Shown here: positions 42,507 to 48,076 of the stretch, piece by piece
How the letters are laid out: every line of letters starts with the position of its first letter
Position numbering within the stretch: the stretch's first letter is position 1
NCBI GenBank assembly: GCA_027001645.1
Contig: JALTMP010000232.1
Span: forward strand, 1 to 48,076
Direction: 5' to 3'
Origin: Candidatus Heimdallarchaeota archaeon
GTDB taxonomy: Archaea > Asgardarchaeota > Heimdallarchaeia > Heimdallarchaeales > JAJRWK01
DNA: 48,076 bases
Position numbers and translations under genes: made by a program
Notes under the pieces: generated by a model
Seen by the model: the letters and a program-made list of their open reading frames with translations, nothing else
Database searches by the model: none
Told to the model about the DNA's origin: nothing

Positions 42507-44495
42507 CTAGACCTTTATTCCTAAGGAGCGGAGAAACGCCTTATTGTCTGGTTTTCTCCCTAGAAAGCTAATAACTAATTGTTCTTCGTCTTCACTACCG
42601 CCCTTTGCAAGAATTTTTTGGCGATACTCAAGACCAATTTTTTCGTCGAGAGGTGAGCTTTTTTCGAATCGTGTAAACATGTCTTGAGCATAAACCTTAG
42701 ACCAGAGATAGCCATAATATCCAGCAGCATAGCCACCCATGATATGTCCGAATCCTGATGCTGGGTGAGTATTTCGCAACGGTTTGAAGGTTAAGATTTC
42801 CTCAAAAAGATCATGCCATACTTTATTGGGATCTTCAATGTTCTCCTCTAAATGATATTTCATATCGATCATTGCGAAAAAGATTTGTCTAAGGTTTTGA
42901 ATTCCTGCGTTTAGGAGCTTCGCTTCGATCATACGCTCAATAATGTCTTCAGGAAGTTTCTTGCTTGAATCCGTATAGTGACCGGACAGCATAGATAAAA
43001 CTTGCTTGTCCCACACCCAGTTCTCAAGCATCTGAGACGGTGCTTCAACAAAATCCCACGCCGTATTGGCACCGCTAAATCGAGCGTATTTTGCCTCAGT
43101 AACGATTTGATGCATTATATGTCCAAATTCATGAAACAGTACAACTACTTCTCGGTGTTGCAATAAGGAGGGCTCTGTTTCAGTAGGTTTGGTAAAATTA
43201 GCAACCATGGCGGCCATTGGACGCTGATATTTGCCGCCTTCCAATAGAGTCCCCTGAACAATGTCAAATGCTGCTGCATGCTTGAACTTGCCTTCTCGGG
43301 GAAATAAATCGAGGAAAAATGAGCCCATGTATTTGTTGGTCTCCTTATCGTAGACCAAGAATTGTTTTACATCAGGGTGCCATGTGTTGGGATTTTCAAT
43401 TTCTTCAAATTTTAAGCCCAGAACAGTTTGATAGACGTTGAACATGTTTTCCAAAACAGTCTCTAGAGGAAAATACTCACGTACGGTATTATGATCGATC
43501 GCGTAGTCTTCCTTTAGGATCAAGTTATGATAATACGATACGTCCCAATATTCAAGACGAGCGTCTTCCAAGGAAATTCCTAGATCCCTAGCCTTTAATT
43601 TTCTCATCTTTTCTTTTTCAAGCTTGGCCTTATCTTGCAAGTAACCTTTCAATTCTGTTAGGAAAGAGATAACCCTTTCTGGCGTTTTTGCCATTTTTTC
43701 TTCAATAATGTACTCAGCGTAATTCTTGTAACCAAGCAAAGTTGCAATTTGTTTCCTTATGGAAAGTGCTTCCTTTAGGAGATCAGTATTTTCGATTCCA
43801 CCCCTATTTTGGAATGCTTCATACATCTTTTTTCGCAAAGATTCTAGTTTTGCATTCTCCATGACAGGAAAATATACGGGATAGTCGAGGGGGAGAAGAT
43901 ATTGATTTCCTTCTTTTTGTAGTGTCTTAATAACGGATTCTGGAACGCCATCTAGCTCTTCTTTTGTGGCTCTCACGAAATATTTATACTCATTGAGATT
44001 CTTTTGGAAAGTGATTTGAAGCTGATCATGCTTATTGAAGAGATCGGTCAATGTTTTTCTTGATTTTTCATCAAGTTCGACTCCTTTTCTCTTAAAAGCT
44101 TTAAGGATTTTATCAAGAAGGCGGTAATCCTCTCCCTCGAGGCGGTCCAATTCACCGCCGAGCCTTTTGACTACGTTGTACAAATCAACACGAGACCATA
44201 AATAATTCTGGAACTCAGATTCTAATTTTTCTACTTCGCCACCTGCAGATCTTTGTTCAGGATTAGTAGAAACATATTTCATAAAACCCAAGGGTAAAAG
44301 GGTTCTTTCTGCAGTTGTGATGACTCTTTCCAATTTTACAACGACGTTCTCAAAGGTTTCGCGTCCCTCAGGGGTTTTCGCTATTTCATCAATTGCAGTC
44401 TTTGCTTCTTCGATTACGGTCTTTGCTGTTTTAATCATATCCTCTGGTTTGATAGCCCAGTTGATATGCGGAGGTTCCTCTTCGACAGCTATCAT
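42507..44495 (-). CDS. M3-family metallopeptidase (thimet oligopeptidase-like)
   Basis: Zinc oligopeptidase, 662 aa from ATG 44495. Zinc site H-E-F-G-H (455-459) with the third ligand Glu in D-F-V-E-A-P-S-Q-M-L-E-N-W (E484). That block, with G-Y-Y-G-Y-L-W-S and G-G-S-E-D near the end, is the M3A (thimet/Dcp/OpdA) pattern, not the PepF pattern usual in prokaryotic M3B enzymes. It would degrade short peptides in the cytosol. Upstream ATGs (44555, 44531) are in frame, but TTTAAATA at 44518-44525 sits at -24 to -31 from ATG 44495, so a leaderless start there is preferred. Confidence 0.9.
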   Translation of the reverse strand: MIAVEEEPPHINWAIKPEDMIKTAKTVIEEAKTAIDEIAKTPEGRETFENVVVKLERVITTAERTLLPLGFMKYVSTNPEQRSAGGEVEKLESEFQNYLWSRVDLYNVVKRLGGELDRLEGEDYRLLDKILKAFKRKGVELDEKSRKTLTDLFNKHDQLQITFQKNLNEYKYFVRATKEELDGVPESVIKTLQKEGNQYLLPLDYPVYFPVMENAKLESLRKKMYEAFQNRGGIENTDLLKEALSIRKQIATLLGYKNYAEYIIEEKMAKTPERVISFLTELKGYLQDKAKLEKEKMRKLKARDLGISLEDARLEYWDVSYYHNLILKEDYAIDHNTVREYFPLETVLENMFNVYQTVLGLKFEEIENPNTWHPDVKQFLVYDKETNKYMGSFFLDLFPREGKFKHAAAFDIVQGTLLEGGKYQRPMAAMVANFTKPTETEPSLLQHREVVVLFHEFGHIMHQIVTEAKYARFSGANTAWDFVEAPSQMLENWVWDKQVLSMLSGHYTDSSKKLPEDIIERMIEAKLLNAGIQNLRQIFFAMIDMKYHLEENIEDPNKVWHDLFEEILTFKPLRNTHPASGFGHIMGGYAAGYYGYLWSKVYAQDMFTRFEKSSPLDEKIGLEYRQKILAKGGSEDEEQLVISFLGRKPDNKAFLRSLGIKV

Positions 44496-44517
44496 AAGCC
44501 AAGTCAATTCTTGACCA

Positions 44518-44525
44518 TATTTAAA
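44518..44525 (-). promoter_or_regulatory. TATA box of the M3 peptidase gene
   Basis: TTTAAATA (rc) lies 23 bases before ATG 44495. It falls inside the longer open frame, which argues against the upstream start codons. Confidence 0.55.
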
Positions 44526-44749
44526 TAAAGTCATTTGCAAATAGCAAGGTTGCAAAGAGGTACTTTTTGAGAGAGAAAGGAAAATGACACGCTAAACTAT
44601 TCTGGCGTTATTTCATCCATTATTATGTGTCTAGGCTAAGATGAGTCAAAAAAAGAGAATATAAAAGAATCCGATTCTCCCGAATGCGAAACAAAATATA
44701 CGTGGTTACTAGGTGCATACTTGTAGCAATCACGCTGTAGGGAATAACT

Positions 44750-45124
44750 ATGATCGCAGATTCTGACACGATAGTTGAGATTGATGATATTGCTCTCTCA
44801 AAGATCCTTGAAATAATGAAGCAATATGAAGAAGAAACACTTGTTCTCCGACTCTATGTCCAAGGAGGCGGGTGTTCAGGATATCAGATGGGAATGGCTT
44901 TGGACAAGAATGTTGATGACAAAGATCATGTCTTCGAAATACAGAACATAAGAGTTGCAATTGATGAACTTTCCTTCCCCCTTGTCAAGGGAGCTAAAAT
45001 AAGCTATGAGGGAGGAGATGACGAAGGATTCATAATTCAGAACCCAACATTGGAAGAGCTGAACTCATCATCATCTTGTTCAACAGGCGGATGCAGTAGT
45101 TGCGGTCCAGGAAGTTGTTGCTAA
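44750..45124 (+). CDS. IscA/ErpA-like iron-sulfur protein with Cys-rich tail
   Basis: A 124-aa A-type Fe-S carrier. The HesB/IscA fold is clear: first cysteine in G-G-G-C-S-G-Y (C42), then V-A-I-D-E-L-S-F-P-L-V-K-G-A-K-I-S-Y. The usual C-terminal C-G-C-G-S is replaced by a longer tail with Cys at 110, 115, 118, 123 and 124, rich in Ser and Gly. It could hold a cluster differently or bind another metal. AGGGAAT precedes the ATG; an ATATAAAA box is near 44659. A HEAT-repeat gene follows 63 bases later. Confidence 0.88.
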   Translation: MIADSDTIVEIDDIALSKILEIMKQYEEETLVLRLYVQGGGCSGYQMGMALDKNVDDKDHVFEIQNIRVAIDELSFPLVKGAKISYEGGDDEGFIIQNPTLEELNSSSSCSTGGCSSCGPGSCC

Positions 45125-45187
45125 GTTCCAAAAGTTAAAACACCACTAGACATTTAAGCCGTTCTTCCAAACAATGCGTGATTCCTA

Positions 45188-45781
45188 ATGGGCTTTTTCC
45201 GAAAGAGGAGCTTGGAAGAACAAATTGCATCAAAATCTAATCCGCGAGCAAGGGCTTATCTTATTAGCGGGTTAAAACATATAAGACACCCTGCAGTAAC
45301 ACAAAAACTCATTGCTTGTGCTAGGAATGACCCGGATCCATTTGTCAGAATGCAAGCAATTAGTGTTCTCGCCCCAAGAAGAGACCCCAAGGTTCTTCGT
45401 AGCTTACTCTCAGTAATTAAGAATGATAACCACCCGCATGTTCGAAAGTTCGCCGTAAAGGCGATTCAAGACGCGTATCAGAAAGAAGCCTTAGACATCC
45501 TATTGAGCTCACTCCGCCAAACCAAAAATAGAGTATTCAGGAAAAGGTTGGTTGAGGCACTTGGTGGGTTAACATTGAGAGAAGCAGGACTAGCTCTCAT
45601 GAACTTATTCTACGAAATAGATGAACAAGAAATTCAGCTTGAGATATTAAGAGCTACCGGAAACTTTGAATTGGAAGATATCATACATTTTCTTGAAGCG
45701 GTAAACGCTGAATATTCAGATCCCATTGCGGGAATGGCGACAAAAATGCTGAGAAGAGTAAAAAGGGCACATCAAATCTAG
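45188..45781 (+). CDS. HEAT-repeat protein
   Basis: A 197-aa protein built of about five HEAT/PBS-lyase-like repeats, each with a helix, a D-P-D-P-type or D-x-x-P turn and a second helix (for example A-R-N-D-P-D-P-F-V-R-M-Q-A-I-S-V-L). The N-terminus is basic. Such proteins are scaffolds or partners, and no enzyme motif is present. On the same strand as the Fe-S carrier upstream; a functional link is possible but unproven. Confidence 0.83.
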   Translation: MGFFRKRSLEEQIASKSNPRARAYLISGLKHIRHPAVTQKLIACARNDPDPFVRMQAISVLAPRRDPKVLRSLLSVIKNDNHPHVRKFAVKAIQDAYQKEALDILLSSLRQTKNRVFRKRLVEALGGLTLREAGLALMNLFYEIDEQEIQLEILRATGNFELEDIIHFLEAVNAEYSDPIAGMATKMLRRVKRAHQI

Positions 45782-45981
45782 TTATTGCAACGTGAGAATT
45801 TTCTTTTTAGTACCACTCTCATTAAGTGGATTAATTCGGGGTTACGTCCGGATTCATATTTTAATGACAACGTGGAGTTAAGATCTGAAGAGAACGCAGA
45901 ATCGATCAGTTTATGAAGTGCTCTAGCTTCTTGTTTAGCTAATTCTGCATAACGATAAAGAGTGAGCAGATGAAGAGTCAA
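45778..45981 (-). CDS. Possible small protein (67 aa)
   Basis: An open frame of 67 codons on the minus strand with a TTG start and a helical, basic composition, no family. It ends within the last four bases of the convergent HEAT-repeat gene and fills part of the otherwise empty 250 bases before the nuclease gene. No Shine-Dalgarno is seen. May be chance. Confidence 0.3.
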   Translation of the reverse strand: MTLHLLTLYRYAELAKQEARALHKLIDSAFSSDLNSTLSLKYESGRNPELIHLMRVVLKRKFSRCNN

Positions 45982-46031
45982 TTTGATCTAAACGGAGAAT
46001 CGAATAACTCAAGAAAAAGGTTGTGATTGCT

Positions 46032-46739
46032 TTAGAATTCAAACTCGTAATTAATTATGTTTTGCCATGAGATAGGGTGAAGCTGGTCGTCAGCTTGTAT
46101 GTTAGAAACAAAGGGCTTGATAAAACGCACGGGGACAACAGCAGTGCCTTTGTGGTAGATTACTTGTTCACCTTTTGCAGAAATCACGATGGGATAGATC
46201 CTCGCGGTGGGCCAGTGGGTTATGGGCAGAAAATAGGTTAGATCCGACAGGACATCAGCTAGTTCCAACGTCCTCTCGTACTGTGTCTCGCTTGCATGAA
46301 CCAACCCACTGGTTGATGGATTCTGTTGAAGCCAATTCTTGCAGTCAATTGAGAGAATCACTGGCCTTCGAAACGCTAGAATATCTATTTCTCGTCGATT
46401 TCCGAGAAGGGTTTTGAAGCGGAGATTGACTTTTGTTTTGAAATCGAGGAAGCCCAGAATAAGAGATACCAGCTTTTCAAACCCACCCCATCCAATGATT
46501 GAGAAAACCTTTTGCGCGTCTTCTCCTTTGGAAATCAAGTATGCGGCAAAAGAGTAGATGGGATGCTCCGAAGGATCAAGACCAGGTAAGTCGGCGATTG
46601 CATTTCTTATAATTTGCCACTCATCAGCTGTCAAAGAGTCTGAGACTGCTTTTTGCAATAAACGTAACGAAGATGAGAGATTCGAGCCCGGTAACGGAAC
46701 ATCAAGCGACCATGGAGGTTTTTCCTCGTCCAAATCCAA
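46032..46739 (-). CDS. PD-(D/E)XK-like nuclease domain protein
   Basis: A 235-aa protein with a restriction-endonuclease-like core: helix E88 (G-F-E-K-L-V-S-L), then R-R-E-I-D119-I-L-A, V-I-L-S-I-D132-C-K134-N-W, which fits E...D...DxK. An N-terminal helical region of about 80 residues precedes it. No methylase or helicase gene is nearby, so a repair or RNA/DNA-processing role is as likely as restriction. Start is TTG 46739 with GAAGG just before. It sits next to tRNA-Lys, whose 3' end is 65 bases upstream on the same strand. Confidence 0.68.
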   Translation of the reverse strand: MDLDEEKPPWSLDVPLPGSNLSSSLRLLQKAVSDSLTADEWQIIRNAIADLPGLDPSEHPIYSFAAYLISKGEDAQKVFSIIGWGGFEKLVSLILGFLDFKTKVNLRFKTLLGNRREIDILAFRRPVILSIDCKNWLQQNPSTSGLVHASETQYERTLELADVLSDLTYFLPITHWPTARIYPIVISAKGEQVIYHKGTAVVPVRFIKPFVSNIQADDQLHPISWQNIINYEFEF

Positions 46740-46803
46740 TCGCCTTCTACTTCATATAACCATGGGGAAGGGTATAAGTGTTCCTAAGAGCACATTTGGA
46801 AGC

Positions 46804-46895
46804 TGGCGGGCGCGAGGGGATTTGAACCCCCGACCAGGCGGTTTCTCTGAAAAATCTTAAGAGCCGCCCGCTCTGCCTTGCTGAGCTACGCGCCC
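46804..46895 (-). tRNA. tRNA-Lys(CTT) with a 15-nt intron
   Basis: The minus strand folds into a complete tRNA: acceptor GGGCGCG/CGCGCCC, D-arm GCTC...GAGC, anticodon stem GGCGG/CCGCC, T-arm GGGGG TTCAAAT CCCCT, discriminator G and an encoded CCA (46806-46804). The anticodon loop is 22 bases long. Removing 15 bases (46857-46843) between positions 37 and 38 leaves CTCTTAA with anticodon CTT. The boundary forms a canonical bulge-helix-bulge: 5' bulge TA|A, CTCT paired with AGAG, 3' bulge AA|A. Splicing would need the archaeal endonuclease and the RtcB ligase. Confidence 0.95.
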
Positions 46896-46920
46896 AAAAT
46901 ATTGCAACGCTGAATTTTCA

Positions 46921-46930
46921 TTCTATACAC
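46921..46930 (-). promoter_or_regulatory. Candidate TATA box of tRNA-Lys
   Basis: GTATAGAA (rc of 46921-46928) lies 26-33 bases before the tRNA 5' end (46895), the usual archaeal spacing. Confidence 0.45.
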
Positions 46931-47038
46931 CTTGAGAGTTGTTTTAAGCATTTCGTTAGAGTAGGCAACATCTAGAATGATTGCTTCAATATTCTTAGGC
47001 GTTTATTGAAACGTGTGTGAGATAGGCGCGAAAGAAAT

Positions 47039-47593
47039 GTGCTTAAACCATACGACATACGGTTGTTTGTGGAACTTTACATAATGTGGGTTGATCCTTC
47101 AAGTGAAAAATTAGCACATCAAGATGAGTTGACTCTTTCTCGTAATTCCTTCGTGAGTAAAGTATCGGATTCGAAGGATGTTAAATTAGTTCTTAGCTCA
47201 GAAGAGCACAATTGCCTAAAAGTGGCGAGGGCACTCCTTGTGGGAAAAGGGTATCGATTGGTTTCATTGAAATCAGCAAAAGAAGTTCGCGGAATCGAGG
47301 GAATAACAGATAAAGAAAGGCTTAATTCCTATCTTCAAGGGGGATTTTTCCCAAGTGTCGAAGGCTTAGAGAGTGTTCTGCAAAGAACCCGAGAGGTTTA
47401 CAGACTAGTACGCAAAGCAACACAAATCGAGGGGGCAGTTGCTCTTGTTCTCCCGAGAGGATTTGCAAGCTTTTTCCTGTGGAGAGAAATTCCCCTATTT
47501 TTACATCCCGAGGACTTGCTTTTCAGACAAGAAGTACTTGGAGGCGTATTCTGTCCCCAGTTTCCCATGCCTTACGAAGCCAAAGAATTGTGA
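47039..47593 (+). CDS. Hypothetical protein
   Basis: A 184-aa protein with no recognised family; mixed helix and strand composition, with a hydrophobic patch (A-L-V-L-P-R-G-F-A-S-F-F-L) near residue 150. The start is a GTG at 47039; ATG 47084 is an alternative that would remove 15 residues. It is divergent from the tRNA gene and convergent with inositol-phosphate synthase, with 42 bases between the ends. Confidence 0.6.
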   Translation: MLKPYDIRLFVELYIMWVDPSSEKLAHQDELTLSRNSFVSKVSDSKDVKLVLSSEEHNCLKVARALLVGKGYRLVSLKSAKEVRGIEGITDKERLNSYLQGGFFPSVEGLESVLQRTREVYRLVRKATQIEGAVALVLPRGFASFFLWREIPLFLHPEDLLFRQEVLGGVFCPQFPMPYEAKEL

Positions 47594-47635
47594 TCAAAAA
47601 GTGGTTAGAAAAAGAAAGGGAAGGGGAAAAAGAGA

Positions 47636-48076
47636 TCAGTTGTAAGTTTTCTTATTGACAAAGTCTTCGAACCATGTTTTAGCTTGCATTCGGCTCACAA
47701 TAACAGGCGCTGCTTTGAAACAATAGGCACTAATCGCTGTAATTGGGCCAGAAATCACATGATTCCTTGCAATCTGGATTGCTCGAATGGCGTCGACTAG
47801 AGTAGCAGCACCATTAGGTGAATCATAGGATTCCATTCTGAGATCGATTCGCAAGGGTGCGTTCATGAAGTATCGAGCCTCAATCCAGAAATGTCCAATT
47901 CGTCTATCTCCAAGGAATTCCAAGTGATCTGTTGTTCCGCTTGCAACATTTAAGGGATACGGCATTGCTCGTCGGATGGTGTCTTCCTTCACGCCACGCT
48001 TATATGCTCTTCTTTCGACATCCAGAGTGTTGAGTCCTTCTAGTCCACCAGAGACGTCTAATTGGTAGGTATTAAT
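47636..48076 (-). CDS. ino1: Inositol-3-phosphate synthase, 3' part (runs off the right edge)
   Basis: Makes L-myo-inositol phosphate from glucose 6-phosphate, for archaetidyl-inositol lipids or compatible solutes. The 146 residues in the window begin I-N-T-Y-Q-L-D-V-S-G-G, part of a conserved block, and include L-E-F-L-G-D, R-I-D-L-R-M-E-S-Y-D-S-P-N-G-A and A-I-R-A-I-Q-I-A-R-N, the C-terminal half of the MIPS family. The Rossmann N-terminus lies beyond the edge. The frame is continuous from the last base of the window; an internal GTG at 47992 is not the true start. Confidence 0.92.
   Translation of the reverse strand: MNTYQLDVSGGLEGLNTLDVERRAYKRGVKEDTIRRAMPYPLNVASGTTDHLEFLGDRRIGHFWIEARYFMNAPLRIDLRMESYDSPNGAATLVDAIRAIQIARNHVISGPITAISAYCFKAAPVIVSRMQAKTWFEDFVNKKTYN

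Noticed and set aside
46558-46860. 100-aa plus-strand frame
   Set aside because: Runs antisense to the nuclease gene start and into the tRNA-Lys gene.
1-48076. CRISPR arrays, insertion sequences, integrases or phage genes
   Set aside because: No spaced direct repeats, transposase-like frames or terminal inverted repeats were seen; the window looks like stable core chromosome.

Overview
This window is from an archaeal chromosome with roughly 40% GC. The gene content points to an Asgard archaeon, most likely Heimdallarchaeia-like. This is an inference from gene content; no rRNA gene is present. Archaeal signatures seen directly are TBP, an SRP RNA with the archaeal domain IV, a tRNA-Lys with a bulge-helix-bulge intron and an encoded CCA, FEN1 and a Y-family polymerase with C-terminal PIP-like boxes, the archaeal CoA branch (pantoate kinase plus phosphopantothenate synthetase), CTP-dependent riboflavin kinase, a GPN-loop GTPase and archaeal-type TrpRS. 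The Asgard flavour comes from two MglA-like small GTPases, two Roadblock/LC7 proteins and a tandem V4R/TRAPP-like protein, together with a respiratory complex I membrane arm.

Layout. 1-5140: 5' part of ileS (minus, runs off the left edge), a RibD-type reductase, a Nudix hydrolase, a flavin disulfide reductase and the SRP RNA. 5170-10088: a small membrane protein, an MBL hydrolase, an amidohydrolase, a cis-prenyltransferase (plus strand), then a coiled-coil protein coupled to a GPN GTPase (minus). 10173-18443: mostly minus strand, with a CinA/MoaB-domain protein, a translin/TRAX protein coupled to a RibK-RibL fusion, Roadblock-GTPase-Roadblock, the divergent V4R-like protein, PPS and PoK, and a second GTPase. 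18873-26992: TBP, then the operon nuoH-J-K-L-M-N (minus). 27226-31466: a prenyl diphosphate synthase, TrpRS, a HAD phosphatase and a membrane protein (minus). 31602-39418: Pcm, an orphan, FEN1, a nucleoside phosphorylase, class II HMG-CoA reductase, DinB, and a convergent YwgA-like/HD-hydrolase pair. 39531-48076: an ABC exporter, an F420/LLM oxidoreductase, a thimet-like M3 peptidase, an IscA-like protein, a HEAT-repeat protein, a PD-(D/E)XK-like nuclease, tRNA-Lys, an orphan and the 3' part of inositol-phosphate synthase (runs off the right edge).

How the genes work together. Lipid metabolism recurs: HMG-CoA reductase, trans- and cis-prenyltransferases and inositol-phosphate synthase. So does cofactor supply: a riboflavin pathway reductase, fused riboflavin kinase/FAD synthetase, and two CoA enzymes. 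The Roadblock/MglA-like/V4R cluster is the best candidate for a lesser-known system, possibly a minimal GTPase module with regulators. Complex I is represented only by its membrane arm; NuoI and the peripheral arm are not in the window.

Gene starts are often GTG or TTG. Several genes (TBP, M3 peptidase, translin) have a TATA box about 24-31 nt upstream of the start codon, suggesting leaderless transcripts. Others (ileS, the ABC permease, nuoN, nuoK) have strong Shine-Dalgarno sequences.
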